From: Pseudogemmobacter hezensis
GTDB lineage: Bacteria > Pseudomonadota > Alphaproteobacteria > Rhodobacterales > Rhodobacteraceae
NCBI RefSeq assembly: GCF_013155295.1
Contig: NZ_JABJXT010000003.1
Location: forward strand, 62,001 to 126,000
Reading direction: 5' to 3'
Length of the DNA stretch: 64,000 nucleotides
The notes under the pieces were generated by a model. The model worked only from the letters and a program-made list of their open reading frames with translations. It was not told the DNA's origin and made no database searches. The first letter of the stretch is position 1. The number at the start of each line of letters is the position of its first letter. The position numbers and the translations under genes are program-made. Of the stretch, positions 9,335 to 17,891 are shown piece by piece.

Positions 9335-10771
9335 ATGGCCACGCAGAAAATGCTGAAATTCGTTTCACTGGGCAAAGAGACGCCCCAGAAACGCGAAGCA
9401 ACCGAGCGCAACCGGGATTTCGATGAAATCTACCGCGAATTCGCCACCGAAAAGGCGGCAGAGCAGGCCAGCCGCTGCAGCCAATGCGGCGTGCCCTATT
9501 GCCAGGCGCATTGCCCGCTGCACAACAATATCCCCGACTGGCTGCGCCTGACCGCCGAAGGCCGCCTGAAAGAGGCCTGGGAAATCAGCCAGGCCACCAA
9601 TTCCTTCCCTGAGATCTGCGGCCGCATCTGCCCGCAAGACCGCCTTTGCGAGGGGAACTGCGTTATCGAGCAATCCGGCCATGGCACGGTCACCATCGGC
9701 TCGGTCGAGAAATACATCACCGATACCGCATGGGAGGAAGGCTGGGTCCAGCCTGTCCGCCCCCATGCCGAGCGCCTGGAATCGGTCGGCATCATCGGCG
9801 CAGGCCCTGGTGGCCTGGCTGCAGCCGAGCGTCTGCGCCGCGCCGGAATTCAGGTCACCATCTATGACCGATATGACCGTGCGGGCGGGTTGCTGACCTA
9901 TGGCATCCCCGGGTTCAAGCTGGAAAAGCCGGTCGTCATGCGCCGGGTCGAACAGCTTGAGGCCTCTGGCGTCAAATTCGTGCTGAACTGCACGGTCGGC
10001 GTTGATCAGTCGTTTGAGGAAATCCGCGCGCGCCACAATGCCGTGCTGATCGCCACCGGCGTCTATAAAATCCGCGAGATCGAGGCCCCCGGCGCGGGTG
10101 CCACCGGGATCGTCCGGGCGCTGGACTACCTGACCGTCTCGAACCGCCTGTCCTTTGGCGACACTGTCGCCGCCTATGAGGATGGCAGCCTGAATGCCAA
10201 AGGCAAACGGGTGGTGGTGATCGGCGGCGGTGATACCGCGATGGACTGCGTGCGCACGGCGATCCGCCAGGGCGCAACCTCGGTCAAATGTCTCTACCGC
10301 CGCGACCGCGCCAATATGCCGGGCTCGCAGCGCGAGGTGCAGAATGCCGAGGAAGAGGGCGTCGAATTCGTCTGGCTGGCCGCGCCGAAGGGCTTTTCGG
10401 GCGGCACGCAGGTTGAGGGCGTAATGGTGCAAAAGATGCGCCTTGGCGCGCCCGATGCCTCTGGCCGCCAGTCGCCCGAGGTGATCGAGGGCGCGGATTA
10501 CGTCGAGCCCGCCGATCTGGTCGTCCAGGCGCTTGGGTTTGAGCCAGAGGCGATCCCGACGCTCTGGGGCGTCGACGCGCTGGCGGTCACCCGCTGGGGC
10601 ACGATCAAGGCCGATTTCCGCACCCATGCAACCAGCCTGCCCGGCGTCTATGCGGTGGGCGATATCGTGCGCGGTGCCAGCCTTGTGGTCTGGGCGATCC
10701 GCGACGGCCGCGAGGCTGCCGACGCTATCGTTGCGCAATTCACATCGGCCGGGGCCGTCGCGGCCGAGTGA
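9335..10771 (+). CDS. gltD: Glutamate synthase (NADPH) small subunit
   Basis: 478 aa. Beta subunit of NADPH-GOGAT, passing electrons from NADPH through FAD and Fe-S clusters to the large subunit for glutamate synthesis. The N-terminal Fe-S region has Cys48, 51, 56 and 60 and then Cys95, 99, 105 and 109. The FAD motif GAGPGG is at 155-160. A second Rossmann motif (VVVIGGGDTAMDCVRTA, about 291-307) binds NADPH. A C-terminal PGVYAVGDIVRGASLVVWAI segment completes the FAD site. Start is the ATG at 9335. gltB is not adjacent: two unrelated genes intervene, though all four genes run the same way. Confidence 0.95.
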   Translation: MATQKMLKFVSLGKETPQKREATERNRDFDEIYREFATEKAAEQASRCSQCGVPYCQAHCPLHNNIPDWLRLTAEGRLKEAWEISQATNSFPEICGRICPQDRLCEGNCVIEQSGHGTVTIGSVEKYITDTAWEEGWVQPVRPHAERLESVGIIGAGPGGLAAAERLRRAGIQVTIYDRYDRAGGLLTYGIPGFKLEKPVVMRRVEQLEASGVKFVLNCTVGVDQSFEEIRARHNAVLIATGVYKIREIEAPGAGATGIVRALDYLTVSNRLSFGDTVAAYEDGSLNAKGKRVVVIGGGDTAMDCVRTAIRQGATSVKCLYRRDRANMPGSQREVQNAEEEGVEFVWLAAPKGFSGGTQVEGVMVQKMRLGAPDASGRQSPEVIEGADYVEPADLVVQALGFEPEAIPTLWGVDALAVTRWGTIKADFRTHATSLPGVYAVGDIVRGASLVVWAIRDGREAADAIVAQFTSAGAVAAE

Positions 10772-10933
10772 GTTTTCCGCAGGCTGTCGTTGCGGCGGGG
10801 TGGCGGCATCAAAGCCCGCCAGCTTTTGGCCCTGATACCAGCACTCTGCCCGACGCCGAAGTGAACAGCATCATCGTCCGATCCGGGTTAGACTCGGGCG
10901 TGATGTCGAAACGAAACAAAGGTTGACCGTTCC

Positions 10934-11683
10934 ATGAAACGCCCTCTGACCCTTGCCCTTCTTCCCGTCCTGGCTGCTTTCGCAGGCCCGTCTGCGGCGC
11001 GCACCTGGAGCGCGCCCGAGGGCTGCGAGATCAATATGACCGTTCAGGCCAAGGGCTGCCGGGTCTCGAACCATTACATCTGCAGCAATGACGCCAAAGG
11101 CGATCAGTGGCGGGCCGATTTCGACCAGGAAGGCCTGTTCTTCCAGTCCCGGATCAATTTCGAAACCCAATGGGTGGAAAGCATTTCGCTGGGCGATGGC
11201 GAGGTGCAGTATCTGGGTGATGTGGCCGAGGATCCCGCCTCTTTCTCAGAGCTGCTGGATACCGGGCTGGACACTTTCGATTTCACCCTGACACGCAATT
11301 TCGGGCCGGACAGCCGGGTGATCGGCTTTGACCGTCTGACCGGGCGCAGCATCACCATCGACGGTGTCGTGCTTGAGGAAACCGAGTTTGAGGCCACCGA
11401 GGCCGATCTTGACGGCAATCCGCTGCGGGCCTCGCGCGGGCATGAGTATATCTCACGTGACAAGCGGATGTTCTTTGCAGGCCCCGGCCAGACCGATCTG
11501 GGCGACGGGCAATGGGTGCCGATTGACGGCAGCCCCATCGACTTCATCTTCCCGGGCGAGCCTGGCTTTGCCGCGACCCGCCCGCTTTATGACTGCGATC
11601 CGCTGCTGACCAATGCGCCCGCACCTCAGGGCCCGGCGCAGCAGGGTCTCGAACGGCTCTGGAGGGCGCGTTATGGCGAATGA
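10934..11683 (+). CDS. Secreted hypothetical protein
   Basis: 249 aa with a clear Sec signal peptide (KRPLTLALLPVLAAFAGPSAA, cleavage near residue 22) and no further membrane segment, so probably periplasmic. The N-terminal mature part has closely spaced cysteines (CEINMTVQAKGC, then HYIC) that could form a disulfide, with another Cys in the C-terminal YDCDPLL. The acidic beta-rich middle resembles no family I can name. It sits between gltD and gltB. Its last 11 bases overlap the start of the GFA-family gene, so the two are translated together. Confidence 0.72.
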   Translation: MKRPLTLALLPVLAAFAGPSAARTWSAPEGCEINMTVQAKGCRVSNHYICSNDAKGDQWRADFDQEGLFFQSRINFETQWVESISLGDGEVQYLGDVAEDPASFSELLDTGLDTFDFTLTRNFGPDSRVIGFDRLTGRSITIDGVVLEETEFEATEADLDGNPLRASRGHEYISRDKRMFFAGPGQTDLGDGQWVPIDGSPIDFIFPGEPGFAATRPLYDCDPLLTNAPAPQGPAQQGLERLWRARYGE

Positions 11684-12113
11684 CAGTCACGGCCAATGCC
11701 TGTGCGGCGCGGTGCAGATCACGGTCTCGCATCCGCCGCATGAGGTGAATGCCTGCCATTGCGGCATGTGTCGGCGCTGGACCGGGGTGGCGCTGGTCAC
11801 GCTCGATGTGCCCGAGGCGAATATCCGCATCGAGGGCCTTGATACCGTGCGCCGCTATACCTCGTCTGACTGGGCCGAGCGGGCCTTTTGCGGCACCTGC
11901 GGCAGCTCGCTTTGGTATCGGCTGACGGCGCCGGGTGCGCCCGACGATTACTACCTGGCGGCGGGTCTGATGGATGATCCCTCAGACCTGACCCTTGCCA
12001 ATGAGATTTACATCGACCACCGGCCCCCGGCTTTCGCCTTTGCCGGACCCGCCAAACAGATCACGGAAGCCGCGTTTCTTGCCATGCTTCCAGCGCCAGC
12101 CCAGGAGGAGTGA
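11673..12113 (+). CDS. GFA-fold (Gfa/CENP-V) zinc protein
   Basis: 146 aa from the ATG at 11673, with GGAGG at 11661-11665. Upstream in-frame codons overlap the previous gene and lack family character. The zinc-binding layout of the GFA family is complete: CLCGAV, then CHCGMCRRWTG and CGTCGSS. The founding member was described as glutathione-dependent formaldehyde-activating enzyme; most members have no proven activity, so the function here is open. The stop is 3 bases before gltB and the shared AGGAGGAGTGAG stretch gives gltB its ribosome site, so it is part of the gltD-gltB transcription unit. Confidence 0.87.
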   Translation: MANDSHGQCLCGAVQITVSHPPHEVNACHCGMCRRWTGVALVTLDVPEANIRIEGLDTVRRYTSSDWAERAFCGTCGSSLWYRLTAPGAPDDYYLAAGLMDDPSDLTLANEIYIDHRPPAFAFAGPAKQITEAAFLAMLPAPAQEE

Positions 12114-12116
12114 GCC

Positions 12117-15100
12117 ATGACCACCTATGATGAAGCCTGGGTGAAAGCCGAAGAAGCCAAGCGTGCCTTCATGGCCGAGCACAGCCTCTACCGTGATGAG
12201 GATGAGCATTCCTCCTGCGGCGTCGGCCTGGTGGTTGCAACCTCTGGCAAGCCCTCGCGCAAAGTCGTCCAGGCCGGGATCGACGCGCTGAAGGCGATCT
12301 GGCACCGCGGCGCGGTTGATGCCGATGGCAAAACCGGCGACGGCGCAGGCATCCATGTGCAAATCCCGGTCGAGTTCTTCTATGACGTGGTGCGCCGCAC
12401 CGGGCATGAGCCGGATCAGAAAAAATGGATCGCGGTCGGCCAGGTCTTCCTGCCGCGCACGGATTTCGCCGCGCAAGAGCGTTGCCGCACGATCGTGGAA
12501 ACCGAAGTGCTGCGCATGGGCCATTACATCTATGGCTGGCGTCACGTTCCCGTGGACATCTCGGTCCTGGGTGAGAAGGCCAATGCCACCCGCCCTGAGA
12601 TCGAGCAGATCCTGATCCGCTGCGAAAAGGAAATCGACCGCGAGCAGTTCGAGCGCGAGCTTTACATCATCCGCCGCCGGATCGAGAAAGCCGTTACCGC
12701 CGCCGGGATCCATGGCTGCTATCTGTGCTCGCTGTCCTGCCGCTCGGTGATCTACAAGGGCATGATGCTGGCCGAACAGGTCTCGGTCTTTTACCCCGAC
12801 CTGCAGGATGAGCGTTTCGTCTCGGCCTTTGCGATCTATCACCAGCGCTATTCCACCAATACCTTCCCGCAATGGTGGCTGGCGCAGCCCTTCCGCATGC
12901 TGGCCCATAACGGCGAGATCAACACGCTGAAGGGCAACGTCAACTGGATGAAATCGCACGAGATCCGCATGGCATCCTCTGCGTTTGGCGAGATGGCAGA
13001 GGACATCAAGCCGATCATCCCCGGCGGCACCTCGGATTCGGGTGCGCTGGATGCGGTGTTTGAGGTGATGGTGCGCTCGGGCCGTTCGGCGCCCATGGCG
13101 AAAACCATGCTGGTGCCGGAGGCCTGGTCGAAACAGACCGACACCATGCCCCAGGCCTGGGCGGATATGTATTCCTATTGCAACTCGGTGATCGAGCCAT
13201 GGGATGGCCCGGCTGCGCTGGCGATGACCGATGGCCGCTGGGTCTGCGGCGGGCTGGATCGCAATGGTCTGCGCCCGATGCGCTATGTGGTCACCGGCGA
13301 CGGGCTGCTGATCGCGGGCTCTGAGGCTGGGATGGTGCCGGTGGATGAGCTGACCATCCGCGAAAAAGGCGCGCTTGGGCCGGGGCAGATGATCGCCGTC
13401 GATATGGTTGAAGGCAAACTTTACCACGATACCGAGATGAAGAACAAACTGGCCAGCGCCCAGCCTTACAGCGAATGGGTCGGCAAGATCACCCATCTCT
13501 CGCCCGATCTCGACGCGCTGCCCGAGCACCCCGTTTTCAAAGGCGGCGAGCTGCGCAAGCGCCAGATCGCGGCGGGCTATTCGGTCGAGGATCTGGAACA
13601 GGTTCTCGCGCCCATGGCCGAGGACGGCAAGGAAATGATCGCCTCGATGGGCGATGACACGCCGCCTGCGGTCTTGTCGAAGATCTACCGGCCGCTGTCG
13701 CATTACTTCCGCCAGAACTTCAGCCAGGTCACGAACCCGCCGATCGATAGCCTTCGTGAAGGCCGGGTGATGTCGCTGAAAACCCGCTTCGGCAATCTGC
13801 GCAATGTGCTGGATGAAAACTCCAGCCAGACCGAGATCCTGGTGCTGGAAAGCCCCTTCGTTGCCAATGCCGAATTTGAGGCGATGGTGAAGCAGTTCGG
13901 CGATCATGTCGCCTATATCGACTGCACCTTCCCGGTCGGCCCGACGCTGAACGATCTGCAAGGTGCGCTGGAGCGGATCCGGGCCGAGGCCGAGGACGCC
14001 GTGCGCTCGGGCGCGGGGCAGCTGGTGCTGACCGATGAACATCAGGGCACCGAAAAGGTCGGCATGCCGATGATCCTGGCGACTTCGGCCGTGCACAGCT
14101 GGCTGACCCGCAAGGGGCTGCGGACCTTCTGCTCGATCAACGTCCGTTCCGCCGAATGTATCGACCCGCATTATTTCGCGGTGCTGATCGGCTGCGGTGC
14201 GACCACGGTGAACCCCTACCTTGCGCAGGACAGCATCGCTGACCGGATCGAGCGCAACCTGCTGGATGGCAGCCTGCTGGACGCGATGCGCCGCTACCGC
14301 GATGCGATTGATGCGGGGCTGTTGAAGATCATGGCGAAGATGGGGATCTCGGTGATCTCGTCCTATCGCGGTGGTCTGAACTTTGAGGCGGTGGGCCTGT
14401 CGCGTGCCATGGTGGCCGAGTATTTCCCCGGCATGAACAGCCGCATCTCGGGCATCGGTCTGCACGGGATCGAGCAAAAGCTGGAAGAGGTTCACGCCCG
14501 CGGCTGGCTGGGCGGCGCCGAAGTGCTGCCGATTGGCGGCTTCTACAAGGCGCGGCGCTCGGGCGAAAAGCACGGCTGGGAAGCGCAGACCATGCATATG
14601 CTGCAGGCGGCCTGCGACCGCGCCAGCTATGATCTGTGGAAGACCTATTCGGCGGCGATGCGCTCAAACCCGCCGATCCATCTGCGCGATCTGCTGGACA
14701 TCAAAACGCTGGGCAAGCCGGTGCCGATTGAGGAAGTCGAATCGATTACCTCGATCCGCAAGCGGTTTGTGACGCCGGGCATGTCGCTGGGGGCGCTGTC
14801 GCCCGAGGCGCATATGACGCTGAACATCGCCATGAACCGCATCGGCGCGAAATCCGACAGCGGCGAGGGCGGCGAGGATCCGGCACACCAGCACCCCTTC
14901 CCGAATGGCGACAACCCCTGCGCCAAGATCAAGCAGGTGGCCTCGGGGCGCTTTGGTGTCACCGCAGAATACCTGAACGCCTGCGAAGAGCTGGAGATCA
15001 AGGTCGCCCAGGGCGCAAAGCCCGGCGAGGGCGGCCAGCTGCCGGGGATGAAGGTCACCGATCTGATCGCGCGGCTGCGCCACTCGACCAAGGGTGTGAC

Positions 15101-16655
15101 GCTGATCAGCCCACCGCCGCATCACGATATCTATTCCATCGAGGATCTGGCGCAGCTGATCTATGACCTGAAGCAGATCAACCCGCGCTGCAAGGTGACG
15201 GTCAAGCTGGTGTCAGCCAGCGGGGTCGGCACGATTGCGGCGGGCGTGGCCAAGGCCAAGGCCGATGTGATCCTGGTCTCGGGCCATAACGGCGGCACGG
15301 GCGCCAGCCCCGGCACCTCGATCAAATTCGCGGGGCTTCCGTGGGAGATGGGCCTGACCGAGGCGCATCAGGTGCTGTCGATGAACAACCTGCGTGAGCG
15401 GGTGACGCTGCGCACCGATGGGGGCCTTCGCACGGGCCGCGATGTGGTGATGGCGGCGATGATGGGGGCCGAGGAATTCGGCATCGGCACCGCCGCGCTG
15501 ATCGCCATGGGCTGCATCATGGTGCGTCAGTGCCAGTCGAACACCTGCCCGGTGGGCGTCTGCACCCAGGACAAGGCGCTGCGTGACAAGTTCACCGGCA
15601 ATGCCGATAAAGTGGTGAACCTGATCACCTTCTACGCCCAGGAAGTGCGTGAGATCCTGGCGTCGATTGGGGCGCGCAGCCTGGATGAGATCATCGGTCG
15701 CCCGGATCTGCTGGTCCAGGTCTCGCGCGGTGCGGCAAGCCTGGATGATCTGGATCTCAACCCGCTGCTGATCACCGTCGATGGCACGCAGAAGATCACC
15801 TATGACCGCTCGAAGCCCCGCAATGCGGTGCCCGACACGCTGGATGCCGAGATCATCAAGGATGGCCACCGCTTCTTCGAAGACGGCGAAAAGATGCAGC
15901 TGTCCTACGCGGTCAGGAACACCTCGCGCACCATCGGCACCCGCGCCTCGTCGCATATCGTGCGCAAGTTTGGCATGCGCAATAACCTGCAGCACGACCA
16001 TCTGACGGTGAAGCTGACCGGGAACGCCGGGCAAAGCCTTGGCGCCTTCGCGGTCAACGGCATCAAGATTGAGGTCCAGGGCGACGCCAATGACTATGTC
16101 GGCAAGGGCCTGTCAGGCGGTGTGATCGTGGTGCGCCCGCAGATGGCCTCGCCGCTGAAGGCCGAGGAGAACACCATCATCGGCAATACCGTGCTTTATG
16201 GCGCGACCGACGGGTTCCTCTTTGCCTCTGGCAAGGCGGGCGAGCGCTTCGCGGTCCGGAATTCGGGCGCAAGCGTGGTGATCGAGGGCTGCGGTTCGAA
16301 CGGTTGTGAATATATGACCGGGGGCGTCGCGGTAATCCTGGGCGAGATCGGCGCGAATTTCGGGGCGGGGATGACGGGCGGCATGGCCTATCTCTACGAC
16401 CCGGAAGGCAAGGCCGCTGAGATGGTCAATCCCGAGGGCCTGCTGACCAATGGCATCGGCCATCCGCATTGGGAAGCGCAGCTGAAAACCCTGGTCGAGC
16501 GCCATCTGGCCGAGACCGGCTCGCGCAAAGCGGCCCGCATCCTTGCCGACTGGGAGGTCGAGCGCGGCAATTTCCTGCAGGTCTGCCCGAAGGAAATGCT
16601 GCCGCATCTGGCCCATCCGCTGGTCGAGGCCGCCGGAAAAATCCCCGCTGAATAA
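12117..16655 (+). CDS. gltB: Glutamate synthase (NADPH) large subunit
   Basis: 1512 aa, the full length of the alpha subunit of bacterial GOGAT, which makes two glutamates from glutamine and 2-oxoglutarate. A 33-residue propeptide precedes the class II amidotransferase nucleophile Cys34 (SSCGVGLV), so autocatalytic cleavage is expected. The FMN-binding synthase domain contains HNGGTGASPGTSIKFAGLPW (about 1055-1074). The 3Fe-4S cysteines occur in CIMVRQCQSNTCPVGVC (about 1136-1152). A GXGXG beta-helix domain ends the protein. AGGAGGAG lies just upstream of the ATG. Confidence 0.97.
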   Translation: MTTYDEAWVKAEEAKRAFMAEHSLYRDEDEHSSCGVGLVVATSGKPSRKVVQAGIDALKAIWHRGAVDADGKTGDGAGIHVQIPVEFFYDVVRRTGHEPDQKKWIAVGQVFLPRTDFAAQERCRTIVETEVLRMGHYIYGWRHVPVDISVLGEKANATRPEIEQILIRCEKEIDREQFERELYIIRRRIEKAVTAAGIHGCYLCSLSCRSVIYKGMMLAEQVSVFYPDLQDERFVSAFAIYHQRYSTNTFPQWWLAQPFRMLAHNGEINTLKGNVNWMKSHEIRMASSAFGEMAEDIKPIIPGGTSDSGALDAVFEVMVRSGRSAPMAKTMLVPEAWSKQTDTMPQAWADMYSYCNSVIEPWDGPAALAMTDGRWVCGGLDRNGLRPMRYVVTGDGLLIAGSEAGMVPVDELTIREKGALGPGQMIAVDMVEGKLYHDTEMKNKLASAQPYSEWVGKITHLSPDLDALPEHPVFKGGELRKRQIAAGYSVEDLEQVLAPMAEDGKEMIASMGDDTPPAVLSKIYRPLSHYFRQNFSQVTNPPIDSLREGRVMSLKTRFGNLRNVLDENSSQTEILVLESPFVANAEFEAMVKQFGDHVAYIDCTFPVGPTLNDLQGALERIRAEAEDAVRSGAGQLVLTDEHQGTEKVGMPMILATSAVHSWLTRKGLRTFCSINVRSAECIDPHYFAVLIGCGATTVNPYLAQDSIADRIERNLLDGSLLDAMRRYRDAIDAGLLKIMAKMGISVISSYRGGLNFEAVGLSRAMVAEYFPGMNSRISGIGLHGIEQKLEEVHARGWLGGAEVLPIGGFYKARRSGEKHGWEAQTMHMLQAACDRASYDLWKTYSAAMRSNPPIHLRDLLDIKTLGKPVPIEEVESITSIRKRFVTPGMSLGALSPEAHMTLNIAMNRIGAKSDSGEGGEDPAHQHPFPNGDNPCAKIKQVASGRFGVTAEYLNACEELEIKVAQGAKPGEGGQLPGMKVTDLIARLRHSTKGVTLISPPPHHDIYSIEDLAQLIYDLKQINPRCKVTVKLVSASGVGTIAAGVAKAKADVILVSGHNGGTGASPGTSIKFAGLPWEMGLTEAHQVLSMNNLRERVTLRTDGGLRTGRDVVMAAMMGAEEFGIGTAALIAMGCIMVRQCQSNTCPVGVCTQDKALRDKFTGNADKVVNLITFYAQEVREILASIGARSLDEIIGRPDLLVQVSRGAASLDDLDLNPLLITVDGTQKITYDRSKPRNAVPDTLDAEIIKDGHRFFEDGEKMQLSYAVRNTSRTIGTRASSHIVRKFGMRNNLQHDHLTVKLTGNAGQSLGAFAVNGIKIEVQGDANDYVGKGLSGGVIVVRPQMASPLKAEENTIIGNTVLYGATDGFLFASGKAGERFAVRNSGASVVIEGCGSNGCEYMTGGVAVILGEIGANFGAGMTGGMAYLYDPEGKAAEMVNPEGLLTNGIGHPHWEAQLKTLVERHLAETGSRKAARILADWEVERGNFLQVCPKEMLPHLAHPLVEAAGKIPAE

Positions 16656-16668
16656 GCGGTGACAGACA

Positions 16669-16703
16669 GCATCGCCCCCGGCCTGCGTGTGCGGGGGCGA
16701 TGC
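16669..16703 (+). terminator. Perfect hairpin after gltB, no T-tract
   Basis: GCATCGCCCCCG (16669-16680) pairs perfectly with CGGGGGCGATGC (16692-16703) around an 11-base loop, beginning 13 bases after the gltB stop. No T-run follows, so it may act as an mRNA 3'-end stabiliser or a Rho-assisted terminator and not as an intrinsic one. Confidence 0.5.
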
Positions 16704-16778
16704 GCCACAGATCCCCTGCACCAGCGGCATTTCTTTGCTATACCCGGCTTGCGGGCCGTATCGGTACAGGAGCGGATG

Positions 16779-17867
16779 ATGGATCTTTGCCTGAACATGA
16801 TTGTGCGTGATGAGGCCGGAATCATCGCGCAAACGCTGTCGAACCTGCTGGATCATGTGCAGATCTCGACCTGGGTGATCCATGACACCGGATCGCGTGA
16901 CGGCACGCCGGAGGTGATCCGCGCGTTTTTTGCGGCGCGGCAGATTCCGGGCGAGTTGATCCACCGCGAATGGGAAAACTTCGGCGCAAATCGCCAATAT
17001 GCGCTGGAAGATGCAAAGGGCCGCGCCGCGTTCGCGCTGTTTTTCGATGCCGATGACGGGTTTGAGGGCCAGCTGCCCGCGCTACCCGTGGATTGCGACT
17101 CGCTGACGCTGAATATGACGCGCGGCGCGGTGACCTATCCGACCAAACTGATCGTGCGCAACGATGGCCGCTATCGCTGGCGCGGCGTGGTGCATGAGGG
17201 GCTTTATTTCAATCCTGGCCCCGATCACCCGCATGAAAAGGTCGCGCATGTGGCGGGGGATTACAGGGTGATCAGCCGCTGTGCGGGCGCGCGTTCGCGC
17301 GACAATACCACCTTTTTGCGCGATGCGAATACGCTGGCGCGTGCTGTGGCCTCGCTGCCCGCCGAAGATGCTGATCTCTTGCCAAGATATTGCTTTTACT
17401 GCGCAAACTCATGGCGCGATGCAGGCGCCCCGCATGAGGCCGCGCATTGGTATCGCAAGCGCATTGGGCTTGGCGGCTGGAAGGATGAGGTGTTCCTGTC
17501 CTGGCTGGGCCTTGGGATAGAGCTGCGCAAGACAGGCGATACCGAGGGCGCGATCCGGGCCTTTATGCAGGGTCATGAGGTCTGCCCGGATCGCAATGAA
17601 TGCCTGTTCCATCTGGTGCAGGCGCTGCGTCTGGCCGGACAGGTCGAGATGGCTCTGCTGCTTGCGCGTGAGGGGCTTCGCATCCCAAAACCCGGTGGCA
17701 TGCGGTTGTTCCTCTGGCATGATGTCTATGCCTGGTGGATGGATTTTGAGTTCCTGATGTGCCTGAAAACCCTGAACCACCAGGCCGGGACTGAAAGCGA
17801 AGAGGCGCTGGCACGGATGCGGGCCGCCGGGGCGCCCGCGCATCTGTTCCCCCTGGTTGGTGCCTGA
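16779..17867 (+). CDS. Family-2-like glycosyltransferase with C-terminal helical (TPR-like) half
   Basis: 362 aa from the second of two tandem ATGs (16779), six bases after AGGAG; the first, at 16776, is too close. The frame extends back to 16659 without conserved character. The GT-A start LCLNMIVRDEAG is typical of GT2 proteins, with D-T-G-S at 36-39 and the metal-binding DAD at 90-92. The C-terminal half (YRKRIGL, ELRKTGDTEGAIRAFMQGHEVCP) looks like TPR helices. It probably transfers a sugar to a surface glycan; donor and acceptor are unknown. It follows gltB but is separated from it by a hairpin. Confidence 0.75.
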   Translation: MDLCLNMIVRDEAGIIAQTLSNLLDHVQISTWVIHDTGSRDGTPEVIRAFFAARQIPGELIHREWENFGANRQYALEDAKGRAAFALFFDADDGFEGQLPALPVDCDSLTLNMTRGAVTYPTKLIVRNDGRYRWRGVVHEGLYFNPGPDHPHEKVAHVAGDYRVISRCAGARSRDNTTFLRDANTLARAVASLPAEDADLLPRYCFYCANSWRDAGAPHEAAHWYRKRIGLGGWKDEVFLSWLGLGIELRKTGDTEGAIRAFMQGHEVCPDRNECLFHLVQALRLAGQVEMALLLAREGLRIPKPGGMRLFLWHDVYAWWMDFEFLMCLKTLNHQAGTESEEALARMRAAGAPAHLFPLVGA

Positions 17868-17891
17868 AGGGGGCCGGCGACTATTCCCGCA

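Noticed and set aside
11982-14597. 871-codon open frame antisense to gltB
   Set aside because: His/Arg/Gln-rich, no domain, and it lies opposite a gene with clear family motifs. Long antisense frames are expected in GC-rich genomes; similar ones lie opposite ftsK, atpA, atpD and pnp.
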